Source: Phycisphaerales bacterium
GTDB taxonomy: Bacteria; Planctomycetota; Phycisphaerae; UBA1845
Length of the DNA stretch: 64,000 bases
Assembly: GCA_020639115.1 (NCBI GenBank)
Contig: JACKHG010000010.1
Coordinates: forward strand, 101,023-165,022
Direction of reading: 5' to 3'
Positions 1-8,429 of this stretch are shown here, one piece after another. The number at the start of each line of letters is the position of its first letter. The stretch's first letter is position 1. A model generated the notes under the pieces. That model had not been told where the DNA came from, searched no databases, and saw only the letters and a program-made list of their open reading frames with translations. The position numbers and the translations under genes are program-made.

Positions 1-69
1 GGGCTTCGCCGACGGCGCTACGCGGCTCCCTGCCGCGACCACGCACCCGTTTGTCAGTACAATGCCGGG

Positions 70-1191
70 ATGAACCTCACAAAGCGCTTTGCGCCCGTCG
101 CTGCCGCAGCCCTTCTCACTCTGTGCGCTCCGCGCCCGGGGCTCGGCCAGCCCTCCGAGGCTCCCCCCACGGCTGAAACCGACCCGCAGGCCGCGACGCC
201 GATGCCGGGCCAGGCGGATGCGGCGGAGCCGGATGCCCCTCCGTCACAGCCGGAGCTGCAGATCGACGAACTCGGGCCCAAAGTGACAACCACGCCCGAA
301 CCGGGCGTCTGGCCGACCCCCGATCTGATCGACGCGCTCGTACGCCGCGTGGCAGCCGACGTGGCGGGTGAGTACGACCTCGACTCCACGCAGGCGCAGC
401 GCGTTGAAGATCGCATGGTCGAGCGCTGGACGCGGTTCATGACGCAGAATCGCCGCGACCTCGAGCCGCTGATCACCGACTATCTCGAGGCCCGCTTCGC
501 GATCCACCCGCCCAGTGCCGACCGCGTCGCCGAGTGGGCCGCCCGCGCGATGCCCGTCTACAACCGGCTGCGCCAGAACGTGGAAGCCGGCGAGGACGAT
601 GTGCGTTCCGTCCTCGATGACGACCAGCGGGCCGCGTTCGATCGCGCCGCGCCGCAGCGCCAGACGCAGTTGGACGCGGTGGCCGGCCAGCTCAAGCGCT
701 GGAGCGTCGGCAAGTTCGACGAGGCCGAATGGTGGGTACCGCCCGCCAGCAACACCCCACCCGCCCCGCGCGGAGCCCAGGCGGAGCAAGCCAGTCCGCC
801 GCCCACGCCGGAGGCGTCGACGGACCTGCCCCCCCGCCTGGTCGGTGAGTTCAACGCTTGGGAAAAATACGTTCAGGATTTTTGCGACCGACTCGAGCTC
901 GACCGCGCCCAACGCAACGCAGCCGGCTCCATCCTGCGCGAGCTCATCGCCCGCGCCACCGACCACGCCCGTCGACATCGCGACCGCATCGCCGCCCTGG
1001 AGGAGAAGATCGCCTCCGGATCCGGCGAGGAGGATGAAACCTTTAACCGAGACCTCGTCGAACTCTATGGCCCGATCGACCGCATGTTCGCGGAGCTGGT
1101 CGCACGCCTCGAGCGCCTGCCCACAGCCGGCCAGAAACACCGCGCCGAACAGGCCGCCGAACAACCGGCTGAGCCGGCGGAGACCCCATAG
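70..1191 (+). CDS. Secreted helical protein of unknown function
   Basis: The 373-residue product starts with a typical signal peptide (basic MNLTKR, hydrophobic AAAALLTLC, cleavage probably near residue 27), so it is exported. A Pro/Ala/Glu-rich linker follows to about residue 70. The rest is predicted to be alpha-helical and rich in Arg, Asp and Gln, with stretches such as LDDDQRAAFDRAAP that resemble the helical turns of LTxxQ/Spy-like periplasmic proteins. The C-terminus is again Glu/Pro/Ala-rich. No catalytic motif is visible and I do not recognise the family. It reads away from the PEP-CTERM gene at 1627-2307, so the two are convergent. Coding confidence is high; function is open. Confidence 0.8.
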   Translation: MNLTKRFAPVAAAALLTLCAPRPGLGQPSEAPPTAETDPQAATPMPGQADAAEPDAPPSQPELQIDELGPKVTTTPEPGVWPTPDLIDALVRRVAADVAGEYDLDSTQAQRVEDRMVERWTRFMTQNRRDLEPLITDYLEARFAIHPPSADRVAEWAARAMPVYNRLRQNVEAGEDDVRSVLDDDQRAAFDRAAPQRQTQLDAVAGQLKRWSVGKFDEAEWWVPPASNTPPAPRGAQAEQASPPPTPEASTDLPPRLVGEFNAWEKYVQDFCDRLELDRAQRNAAGSILRELIARATDHARRHRDRIAALEEKIASGSGEEDETFNRDLVELYGPIDRMFAELVARLERLPTAGQKHRAEQAAEQPAEPAETP

Positions 1192-1626
1192 CAGAAGTCG
1201 TCATTCGCGGGTGCAGCGCCGCCTGGAGTCCGCGCCGGAGGGCGCCCAAGGGCTCTGGCTGATACCAGGACGAGCGTGCACGCCTGCGTCGTCACGCCTC
1301 GACGGGGCGTTCGCCCGGCATACAGCTCTCCCTTCATGGGATGGTGCGGATGGTGCTCGGTGCTCCCCACGGACTACCCCTTGGCGCGGGGGTGAACAGA
1401 CGCGTGCGCGGTCCCTGCTTGCCACAGCGTTCGCAATCCGCATGCAACGTGAAGTCCCCCGGAGTGCGCATTACCAACCGGAGCCGATCCGCGACAGATG
1501 GATAGAGCTTGCTCTGGCACCTGATTGGCCAATGCAAAGCGGCCCGTCCGATGGACGGGCCGCGCGATGCATCATCGATTGGAATAGCGAGCTTGCCCCA
1601 AGCGATTCCGCGCAGGGCGGTCGCGA
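1192..1626. other. Intergenic region between convergent genes
   Basis: Frames crossing this interval have unconvincing composition. The only clear structure is the hairpin at 1539-1563, next to the 3' end of the leftward PEP-CTERM gene. Confidence 0.6.
1535..1563 (-). terminator. Probable terminator of the first PEP-CTERM gene
   Basis: Positions 1539-1549 and 1553-1563 are perfect 11-bp inverted arms (GCGGCCCGTCC) around a 3-nt loop. Read leftward, the stem is followed by a short TTT run. It lies 64 bp beyond the stop of the gene at 1627-2307. The T-run is weak, so termination efficiency is uncertain. Confidence 0.6.
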
Positions 1627-2307
1627 CTAGCGGCGGCGACGGCCGACCGCCAAGGCACCCAGCGCGAGCAGCGCGAAGCTGGCCGGCTCGGGCGTGGCGT
1701 GATCGTCCGGGGTCAACGCGTACTGCGACTGCACGTTGCCGGTGATCCCCGTGGTCCAGTCGAAATTGCTCAGGTCCTGTCCGAACGCCACGGTCAGGCT
1801 GTCGATGCTGCTGAAGATGTTGTTGACCGGCCAGACATTCGTGCCCGGCAGGTTGACGGTCGTGGCCGTCCAGCGACCGAGCCCGTCGATGGTGCTCAGG
1901 GTCGGCGAGGTCGAGTTGATTTCGAACAGCATGCCCGTGATCGGGCCGCTGATCTCGTAACCAGGCACCGGCAGGCCGGGGCCAGCGCCATCGGCATCGT
2001 ACGAGAAGGTCAGCGAAAGCGACCCACCCACGAACTGGGCCTGGCCGCTCAGCAGAATCTGGCTGAACTGCGTCGAGAGGTTGACAGCCACGTTGGATGC
2101 AGTGCCCGCGAGCGGCGGGCTGTCGTTCAGCACCAGCGAGCCCTGGTTGAGCGCGCTGATCGTGAAGAGGCCGGTGTTCGGATCAAAGCTTGTGTCCGGC
2201 TGGCTGTTGATCAGGTTGTGCTGAATCGACGAGTACGCTCCCAAGGCCGGGACGGCAGCCAGCACGACCACAGCCATCACGCTCGTGAAAATGACTTTTC
2301 CCTTCAT
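1627..2307 (-). CDS. PEP-CTERM sorting domain protein
   Basis: A 226-residue exported protein. The start at MKGKVIF is chosen because GAGG lies 8-9 bases upstream and a signal peptide follows directly (hydrophobic VMAVVVLAAVPALGA); a longer start 18 bases upstream lacks these. The mature part is Ser/Thr/Asn-rich and beta-prone, as in surface or matrix proteins. The C-terminus has PEPASFALLALGAL plus a terminal GRRRR, the PEP-CTERM tripartite signal (PEP motif, transmembrane helix, Arg cluster). This signal is recognised by exosortase, which is not encoded in the window. It lies next to a second PEP-CTERM gene on the same strand. The substrate or partner is unknown. Confidence 0.9.
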   Translation of the reverse strand: MKGKVIFTSVMAVVVLAAVPALGAYSSIQHNLINSQPDTSFDPNTGLFTISALNQGSLVLNDSPPLAGTASNVAVNLSTQFSQILLSGQAQFVGGSLSLTFSYDADGAGPGLPVPGYEISGPITGMLFEINSTSPTLSTIDGLGRWTATTVNLPGTNVWPVNNIFSSIDSLTVAFGQDLSNFDWTTGITGNVQSQYALTPDDHATPEPASFALLALGALAVGRRRR

Positions 2308-2362
2308 CGGTATTCCTCGCTCCAATCGAAAGTAGGTCTGAATGCTTCAATCCCATGCCCGC

Positions 2363-2386
2363 GTCGCCGCACGATGGCGCGGCGAC
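2363..2386. repeat. 8-bp inverted repeat between the PEP-CTERM genes
   Basis: GTCGCCGC (2363-2370) pairs with GCGGCGAC (2379-2386) around an 8-nt loop in the 139-bp gap between the two genes. There is no T-run on either strand, so it may be an mRNA-processing or weak termination structure. Confidence 0.4.
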
Positions 2387-2446
2387 ACGATCAATCAGGT
2401 TTCCGGCCGCAGAAGCGTACAACCGCGTTCCGCGGACCCGCCTCGA

Positions 2447-3202
2447 CTAGCGGCGCGCCCCGCGCCGCCGCAAACCCAGCAGTCCGGCGCCCGCCAGCAG
2501 CGCGAGCGTGCTCGGCTCGGGGATTCCGGTATACGTCAGGCTCAACTCCATCGTGTTGATGGCATAGACGCTCGTCTGGAAGTCCTGCAGCGGCCCGCCA
2601 CCGTCCTGCCGAGCCCCCTGAATGGTGAAATTCATCGAGTACAGCCCGGGCATCGTCGCGATCGTGCCGTCCACCAGCGCCCCCGCTGTCGGGTTCAGGT
2701 AGACGTCGCCGACTTTGTCGATCAGGTTGTCGCCACCGTTCGGCTCCTTCACGTGGAACGCGCCCACGGTCCCTTCAACGAGCAGAATGTTGGATGCCGA
2801 AAACGGCGTGAAGGTCGTCCCGAAGTCGGGCGAGGTGTAAACCGTGCCGTAGAGCTGGAACGTCCCGCCACCAAGGAACGTCGCCTCGGCGTCACCGCCG
2901 GCGCTCAGATCCTGGTCGAGCGCGTTGCCGCTCCACACCATGTGCCCGCTGGATATGCCCTGCGGGTCGATGTAGTAGTCCGGGAAGAAGTTGAAGTCCG
3001 TCATGGTCCCCCCCGACGTCATCACGCTCGGGATGTCCCACTGCGGACTCGGTGACGCGTTCGCGTCGAAAATCGGCGTTGGTTGCGCCGTCGTGCCCAG
3101 CGAAAACACATCCGCTGCTGACGCCGAACCAGCCATCGTCAGGACTGCCCCAAGGGCGACCACTGCCACCCCGCGCGTCTTAAGACGGTTGTTGCAGAAC
3201 AT
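2447..3202 (-). CDS. PEP-CTERM sorting domain protein
   Basis: A 251-residue exported protein. The start at MFCNNRLKTRG is chosen over an upstream ATG 94 codons away because AGGAGG lies about 9 bases before it and a clear signal peptide follows (VAVVALGAVLTMAGSASA). The mature part is Gly/Thr/Asp-rich and includes a DNFLID-like region typical of PEP-CTERM surface proteins. The C-terminus carries PEPSTLALLAGAGLLGL and then RRRGARR, the complete sorting signal. It is unrelated in sequence to its neighbour apart from the sorting tail. A promoter and terminator-like hairpin lie 200-360 bp upstream and may control it. Confidence 0.9.
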   Translation of the reverse strand: MFCNNRLKTRGVAVVALGAVLTMAGSASAADVFSLGTTAQPTPIFDANASPSPQWDIPSVMTSGGTMTDFNFFPDYYIDPQGISSGHMVWSGNALDQDLSAGGDAEATFLGGGTFQLYGTVYTSPDFGTTFTPFSASNILLVEGTVGAFHVKEPNGGDNLIDKVGDVYLNPTAGALVDGTIATMPGLYSMNFTIQGARQDGGGPLQDFQTSVYAINTMELSLTYTGIPEPSTLALLAGAGLLGLRRRGARR

Positions 3203-3389
3203 GCCTCTACGCCTCCTGCCTTCTGAAGCACCACACTCCAAAACCACCTCGACGATCGCTCCGACCGACCTGGCAGTTACATCGCGCGGTGCTCGCCTTT
3301 CCTTCGCCCGGCGCCCCTGTTCCCCCGCCAATCCTCCGGCGAGGCCGACCCTCACATTGGGGCCATGTCCAACTGCATCACGAACACGC

Positions 3390-3434
3390 CCCAAAACAAA
3401 AAGAGAGCTCGGGAACGCACGTTCCCTGCTCTCT
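3390..3434 (-). terminator. Strong intrinsic terminator
   Basis: Arms AGAGAGC/GCTCTCT and GGGAACG/CGTTCCC (3402-3434) form a long stem with one small asymmetric bulge. Read leftward it is followed by TTTTTGTTTTGG, a textbook U-tract. It lies 258 bp beyond the stop of the TIGR03790 gene and 200 bp before the start of the PEP-CTERM gene. It could therefore end the former, attenuate the latter, or end a short RNA from the promoter at 3534-3563. Confidence 0.8.
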
Positions 3435-3533
3435 CTCACCCAGTGCTGACCGGCAACCTCAGCCTGCCGCCCGAACACGTCCACTGCGCCTGGAGCCTCC
3501 CCGCACCATGCGCAGTTCTAATTGCTATCGCTC

Positions 3534-3563
3534 AATATACCGGACCCGCCGAAATCATGTCAA
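3534..3563 (-). promoter_or_regulatory. Near-consensus sigma-70 promoter, leftward
   Basis: Reading leftward, TTGACA (3558-3563) and TATATT (3534-3539) are separated by 18 bp. The predicted start near 3526 would give a transcript of about 130-140 nt ending at the terminator at 3390-3434, or a 325-nt leader for the PEP-CTERM gene at 2447-3202. Confidence 0.7.
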
Positions 3564-3692
3564 TCAATATTTGTCAGCTACGTCCGAAAATAACACCCGT
3601 CTCCCGCAGAACAGCCCATCGACGCCTAAGTCCTTGCAACGCCCCGACTTGCTGCGGAGCGCGCGGCCATCCCGCGGCTGACTCCGCGACGG

Positions 3693-5597
3693 TCAATCGT
3701 AGCTTGCCCCGAAGTGATCCAGGACGATTTCCAGGTCCGCATCGTCGACCACGCCGTCCTCATTGCCATCGGCCAGCAGATCGTACGCCGCGTCCCCCAC
3801 CTGCGTGCCGTAGGCCTCCAGCGCCTCCAGCACGTCGTCGTACCCGACAATGCCGTCGTCATCCACGTCGCCCCAGTGCGGGGCGATATCCACGATCGTC
3901 CCCGGGCCCACGTGCAACCGCATTAGGGGATCCCCAATGAGAACTTCTGACCAGCTCAGGTAGGGCAGGCCGCTGAAGACCGCCTCCGCCAGCGTCAGAT
4001 CGCCGACGCCGTTCTGGTCGTCGTCACGCATCAGGTTGGTGTAGATGAAATCCCCGTCGAGAATCGCCCCGCCTTCGGGCTCGAAGGCGTGCCCCGCCGC
4101 GGCGGTCCCGCCGATGGTGATGAAGTCGCCGATCTTCGCCTGCCCGGTCGCCACGTCGCTGAAGAACGTGACTGCGTTGAAGCTCTCGATGGACGTGAAC
4201 ACGGCGCCGGGCACGCACTTGAAGAGCGGCCCGCCGCCGGGGCCCGAGGCCAGCAGGTAATCCGCCGGCCGGCCGTCACCGCCGTTGCGCCCGTAGGTCA
4301 GCATGCCGATGATGCCCTGATCGGCCCCCAGAAAACTCGCATTCAACGCGGCGGCGGTGTCGTCCCACAGCGCACGTCCGCCCATCCATCCGCTGATCGT
4401 CCGGCTGCCCGTGCCCCCCGCCGTCGCGGGGAAGCCGGTCATGAGTTCGAAGAGCTGGAAGTAGTGATTGACGGGGGCGAAATAGGTGATCTCCTCTGCG
4501 CCCGGCGGTTGGGGGTGATCCGCATAGCCCAGTGGCGGCGCATTCGGGGGCAGGTTGTAGGTGTCCGTGTGTGCGAACTCGTACGGCGCCGGCGGGCTCG
4601 GGGAATGATCGATGGCCAGAACCGCATCGTTGGCGTTGTATCCCGTGAAACGCGGATGCAGCGGGTCGCTGACCCGCGCCGCCCGCTCCAGCATCGCCCG
4701 CACGGCCCATATTGGGTATTTTCCCTGCGGCCGCGTGGCGTCCAACCGCGCCGTCAGGTACAGATCGCCGGCGAACATCCGCCGGTTCCGCGCCGAATAG
4801 CCCGCGGAATCAAAATCGCCCTCAATGCGCGGACTCGATGCCACGCGCCACATCCACGTCCACCGGAAACTGTCGCGGCGTGCCAGGATCGCACGCTGCC
4901 GCGCCCACCGCTTGATCGACGACCGGTAACCCTGGTAGGGGTTCACCACCCGACCGCTGATCGGCATCCGCGACACGGACGACGCCGCCGGATCGATCAG
5001 AAAGAGCACCGCCAACTCGCTCTCCACCGAGGCCGCGTTGACGGTCGAGCGGTTGTTCACCGTCAAGTGCGCATTTGAAGCGGCTGGCTTCACGACGTCG
5101 GCCAGCGCCGGATCGGTGTCCTCGATCCGATACGGCATCCCCGCCGTCGTGATGATCACGTAAATCTGGTCCTGCAGCCCGAATGCGCGCAGGTGCGCCC
5201 GCGCGGGTTCCGCGATGTAGGTTTCGAAGTCCGACCGGGAGATGATCTCGTCCGCCGGTGTCGCGGTCAGCGAAGCGCTGTCGGTGAGCCCGCCAAGGTA
5301 CACGACCTGCTCATCGATGATCTCGGGATGATATTGCCGGTAGAGCCGCACCACCTCGAGGCCGGCGGGGCTGTTGGCATTCACCAGAATCAGGACGTTC
5401 CACCACGCCAGGGGCACCTGGTCGTCGCTGACGCTGGGCGGCAGAACCTGCGCCAATCCCGCGGGCAGTAGCTCGTTCTTGCGGCTGCAGGCGTCACCGG
5501 TGCCTGCACCGGCTCGTTCCCCACCTACGAATGCCGTAACCACGAGCATGAGCGTGACCAGCGCCGGTCGCCGCATGTACAAGACGCGCTGTATCAT
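3693..5597 (-). CDS. TIGR03790-family protein with C-terminal dockerin-like domain
   Basis: About 634 residues. After an N-terminal hydrophobic export signal (around RRPALVTLMLVVTAFVGG), the segment containing NVLILVNANSPAGLEVV, YRQYHPEIIDEQVVYL and YVIITTAGMPYRI matches the TIGR03790 family, which is common in Planctomycetota and of unknown function. The last 70 residues hold two EF-hand-like loops (DVDDDGIVGYDD and DGNEDGVVDDAD) spaced as in dockerin type I. The first methionine of the export signal (5597) is used. An internal one at 5576 is possible and neither has a good ribosome site. It is surface or secreted; the ligand is unknown. It stands alone between uppS and the PEP-CTERM pair. 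Confidence 0.85.
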   Translation of the reverse strand: MIQRVLYMRRPALVTLMLVVTAFVGGERAGAGTGDACSRKNELLPAGLAQVLPPSVSDDQVPLAWWNVLILVNANSPAGLEVVRLYRQYHPEIIDEQVVYLGGLTDSASLTATPADEIISRSDFETYIAEPARAHLRAFGLQDQIYVIITTAGMPYRIEDTDPALADVVKPAASNAHLTVNNRSTVNAASVESELAVLFLIDPAASSVSRMPISGRVVNPYQGYRSSIKRWARQRAILARRDSFRWTWMWRVASSPRIEGDFDSAGYSARNRRMFAGDLYLTARLDATRPQGKYPIWAVRAMLERAARVSDPLHPRFTGYNANDAVLAIDHSPSPPAPYEFAHTDTYNLPPNAPPLGYADHPQPPGAEEITYFAPVNHYFQLFELMTGFPATAGGTGSRTISGWMGGRALWDDTAAALNASFLGADQGIIGMLTYGRNGGDGRPADYLLASGPGGGPLFKCVPGAVFTSIESFNAVTFFSDVATGQAKIGDFITIGGTAAAGHAFEPEGGAILDGDFIYTNLMRDDDQNGVGDLTLAEAVFSGLPYLSWSEVLIGDPLMRLHVGPGTIVDIAPHWGDVDDDGIVGYDDVLEALEAYGTQVGDAAYDLLADGNEDGVVDDADLEIVLDHFGASYD

Positions 5598-5991
5598 TGT
5601 TCGAATGCTGCCCACATTCCCAACACCAGCCGCCGCAACGCCGCACGCGGGCGACACGCCAACTACTGCCGGGGGCACAACAGCTCAGGCACGCGGCGCG
5701 ATCACTGGGGTCAAATCATGGCAGGCCGACGCGGGCTTGCCGTCGCATTCCGCGCGAACCGCAAGCTCCGATCGGTGCTGAACGGACTGTTAGAACTTCC
5801 TTCCCTGTCGACCGCAGTTGGCTGCTCACGGGCTCCTCTTCCCGTCACAACCGGTGCCTCAGCGCACCCCTACACCTACAAACAACCAAATAGCCCATTC
5901 AAAGTCAAGAGCATGGCCGGTATGTGTCCAAAACATGGTCGCATTGGGGTATGAACGCGACGAAATCGGATGGCTCGATGGTGACCGCTCG
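5598..5991. other. Intergenic region, no gene seen
   Basis: 394 bp between two leftward genes. Composition is noticeably more A/T-rich around 5880-5960, but no clear promoter, terminator or reading frame could be supported. Confidence 0.5.
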
Positions 5992-6753
5992 CTACGGCTG
6001 CCCGACAGTCAAACCGCCGAACCGCCGGTCCCGACCGGCGTAATCCTGGATGGCTGCGTGCAGATGCCCGATGCCGAAGTCCGGCCAGCACGCGTCGCAG
6101 ATGTACAGCTCCGCATAGCTCATCTGCCAGAGCAGGAAGTTGCTGATCCGCCGCTCCCCCGCCGTCCGAATCAGCAGGTCCGGATCCGGCAGCCCGGCGG
6201 TGTATAGGGCCCCGCCTACATCCGACTCCTCGATGCTGCCCGCGTCCCGAATGCCGGCAGCCGCCTCCGACGCCAGGCGCCGGATCGCGTCCACCAGCTC
6301 CGTCCGCGCCCCGTAGTTCAGCGCCAGGCACAACCGCATGCCCGTGTTGCCCGCGGACGCCGCGATCGTCGTGTCCATCTCGCGCAGCACGTCGTCCGGC
6401 AAGCCCTCCCGCCGGCCCACGTGCACGAGCCGGATGTTGTTGTCTACGATCTCCCCGCGCTCCGCAACGAGGTAATGCCCGTACAGGCCCATCAGGAAAT
6501 CCACTTCCTCCCGAGGACGCTTCCAGTTCTCGTGGCTGAAGCTGTACAGCGTGAGCACCTCGATGCCCAAACGGGCTGACTGCGTCACGATCTCGCGCAC
6601 CGCCCGCGCCCCCTGCTCGTGGCCGCGCACCCGGGGAAGCCCGCGCGCCCGCGCCCAGCGGCCGTTGCCGTCCATGATGATCGCGACGTGACGCGGCATC
6701 CGCTCCCGCGGTACGCCCAGAACTTCGTGTGGATCCAGAACGGCTTCAGGCAT
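5992..6753 (-). CDS. uppS: Isoprenyl transferase (undecaprenyl diphosphate synthase)
   Basis: 253 residues, the usual length for cis-prenyltransferases. These add isopentenyl units to farnesyl diphosphate to make the lipid carrier for peptidoglycan and other envelope glycans, and act at the cytoplasmic face of the membrane. Conserved regions are in order: HVAIIMDGNGRWA (residues about 22-34, catalytic Asp28), the GHEQGA box, LTLYSFSHENWKRP, and near the C-terminus DLLIRTAGERRISNFLLWQ followed by the Glu/Tyr/Asp end motif. A leftward TATAAT box lies about 50 bp upstream, so it is probably transcribed independently of purA. Confidence 0.95.
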   Translation of the reverse strand: MPEAVLDPHEVLGVPRERMPRHVAIIMDGNGRWARARGLPRVRGHEQGARAVREIVTQSARLGIEVLTLYSFSHENWKRPREEVDFLMGLYGHYLVAERGEIVDNNIRLVHVGRREGLPDDVLREMDTTIAASAGNTGMRLCLALNYGARTELVDAIRRLASEAAAGIRDAGSIEESDVGGALYTAGLPDPDLLIRTAGERRISNFLLWQMSYAELYICDACWPDFGIGHLHAAIQDYAGRDRRFGGLTVGQP

Positions 6754-6800
6754 TATTCGTAACTCTCGGGCGTACCAGGGGTTCGACGGTTCATTGGGCG

Positions 6801-6828
6801 ATTATACCGGCCCGGACGTGGGGCAAAA
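6801..6828 (-). promoter_or_regulatory. Candidate uppS promoter
   Basis: A perfect leftward -10 box TATAAT (6801-6806) lies 48 bp upstream of the uppS start. The -35 match (TTTTGC, 6823-6828, 16-bp spacing) is weak. Confidence 0.5.
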
Positions 6829-6917
6829 CGGTGCCAGCGACCCAATCGTGCCTACGACGACGTCACGCCGCCGGGTCGCAGAAATCCAGAATTGGGGCAC
6901 TCACCGCCCCCATGCTG

Positions 6918-8210
6918 TCACCCGCCGATGATCGTCTGGTCGCGGTCCGGCCCCACACTGACGATCGTCACGGGCACGCGGGCAACTTCTTCCAGCCTGG
7001 TTAGGAAACTGCGGGCGTTGGCGGGCAGCCTGCCCCGGTCGGCACAGCCCCGCAGATCCTCCGACCAACCCGGCAGCATCTCCACGACCGTATCCACCCG
7101 GCTCATCTCGGCTGCACTCGCCGGTAACGAATTCAGCGGACGACCCGCCAACCGGTACTGCGTGCACATCCCCACCCGCTTGAAGCCGCTGAGCGTGTCC
7201 AGGTGCGCCACAGCAATCTCATCCACGCCGCCCAGCCGCACCATCGCCCGCAGCGCGAACGCGTCCAGCCAGCCGCAACGCCGCGGGCGACCCGTCGTCG
7301 TGCCGTATTCGTGGCCCGCCTCGCGGATCCGCTCGCCCGTCTCGTCGTGCAACTCGGTCGGGAAGGGCCCCTCGCCCACCCGCGTCGTATACGCCTTCGT
7401 CACGCCGATCGTGCGCCCCACGAACCGCGGCGGCACGCCCGCTCCGGCGGCGATGCCCTGCGGCCCCGTGCTGCTGCTCGTCACGTACGGGTAGGTGCCG
7501 TGATCGACATCCAGCATCATGCCGTTGGCGCCCTCGAAGAACACCCGCTTGCCGGCGTCCGCCGCATCCAGCAGATACGCCGAAGTATCGCCGATCAGCG
7601 GCCCGAGGCGCTCGGCTGCGATCCGCAGATCGCCCCAGATCTCGCCGAAGTTGAGGACCGCCTCCTCGCCGCCGATGCGTGCGCCGAGCTGGGTCCGCTT
7701 CGCATCCACGAGCGACCGCACGCGCCCTTCGATCCGCGGCAACTCCAGCAGATCCACCATGCGCAGGGCCGTCGACCGCACCATCTTGTCCGCGTAGCAC
7801 GGCCCGATGCCCCGCGTCGTCGTCCCAATCCGCTCCGCGTCGCCGCCCTCGCGCAGGCGGTCCTCGATCTTGTGATACGGCATGACGAGGTGCGCCCGCG
7901 TGCTGATCCGCAGCCGCTTGCCGACGTCGATGCCGCGCTCAGCCAGTTCGTCCAGTTCCTTCAGCAGGCTCGTGGCGTCAATCACGACACCAGGCCCGAT
8001 GACCGCCGTCACCTCTTCCCGCAGCACGCCGACCGGCAGCAGATGCAGCGCGAACTTCTGCGCGCCGATGCAGACCGTGTGCCCCGCGTTCGCCCCGCCG
8101 TTGTAGCGCACGACGACGTCGAAGTCCGCGCAGAGCAGATCCACGATCTTGCCCTTGCCTTCGTCGCCCCAGGCCAGCCCGACGACCGCTGTGTGTGGTG
8201 ATGCCGCCAT
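6918..8210 (-). CDS. purA: Adenylosuccinate synthetase
   Basis: Catalyses GTP-dependent joining of IMP and aspartate to adenylosuccinate, the first committed step to AMP, in the cytoplasm. The 430-residue length matches the family. The P-loop-like GDEGKGK lies at residues 15-21 (catalytic Asp16), and NGGANAGHTV carries the second catalytic residue His44. TTTRGIGPCYADK and SSSTGPQGIAAGAG are also conserved. The start at MAASPHT was chosen because it gives the standard N-terminus; an ATG 17 codons upstream lies inside a terminator hairpin. It is cut off from the superoxide dismutase gene by that terminator and is followed 164 bp later by uppS. Confidence 0.96.
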   Translation of the reverse strand: MAASPHTAVVGLAWGDEGKGKIVDLLCADFDVVVRYNGGANAGHTVCIGAQKFALHLLPVGVLREEVTAVIGPGVVIDATSLLKELDELAERGIDVGKRLRISTRAHLVMPYHKIEDRLREGGDAERIGTTTRGIGPCYADKMVRSTALRMVDLLELPRIEGRVRSLVDAKRTQLGARIGGEEAVLNFGEIWGDLRIAAERLGPLIGDTSAYLLDAADAGKRVFFEGANGMMLDVDHGTYPYVTSSSTGPQGIAAGAGVPPRFVGRTIGVTKAYTTRVGEGPFPTELHDETGERIREAGHEYGTTTGRPRRCGWLDAFALRAMVRLGGVDEIAVAHLDTLSGFKRVGMCTQYRLAGRPLNSLPASAAEMSRVDTVVEMLPGWSEDLRGCADRGRLPANARSFLTRLEEVARVPVTIVSVGPDRDQTIIGG

Positions 8211-8244
8211 TGTTCGCGCCCTGCCGAGGTTCTGCGTGCGGGCA

Positions 8245-8270
8245 TAAAAAACGGGCCGCAACCGGCCCGT
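8245..8270 (-). terminator. Intrinsic terminator upstream of purA
   Basis: ACGGGCCG (8251-8258) pairs with CGGCCCGT (8263-8270) around a 4-nt loop. Read leftward the stem is followed by TTTTTTAT. It ends transcripts coming from the superoxide dismutase gene before purA. A second perfect 8-bp hairpin (CGTGACGG, 8340-8359) lies between this terminator and the dismutase stop. Confidence 0.85.
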
Positions 8271-8339
8271 AACGTGCCCCCTTTTAAGCTCGTTACCGGT
8301 TGATGATCAGCCGGTCGTGAGCTTCTGTCAAGGTCAATC

Positions 8340-8359
8340 CGTGACGGCCCGCCGTCACG
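8340..8359. repeat. Hairpin between the sodA-like gene and its terminator
   Basis: CGTGACGG (8340-8347) and CCGTCACG (8352-8359) are perfect arms with a 4-nt loop. No T-run follows. It probably adds to 3'-end structure of the dismutase transcript. Confidence 0.4.
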
Positions 8360-8429
8360 CACGCAAGAACGCCTGCCGCGCCGATTCCGCCGGACAATGC
8401 TGCCGAGCGGCCACGCGGAACGCGAACGG

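Larger units (their letters stand above)
3203..3692. other. Intergenic region with a leader or small-RNA candidate
   Basis: 490 bp without a convincing gene. It holds a near-consensus leftward promoter (3534-3563) and a strong leftward intrinsic terminator (3390-3434). Between them the RNA could form a 7-bp helix (ACTGCGC pairing with GCGCAGT, around 3482-3516). These are annotated separately. Confidence 0.7.

Noticed and set aside
5818..6207. Rightward frames before and within the uppS 3' end
   Set aside because: No ribosome site and composition consistent with the antisense of uppS.
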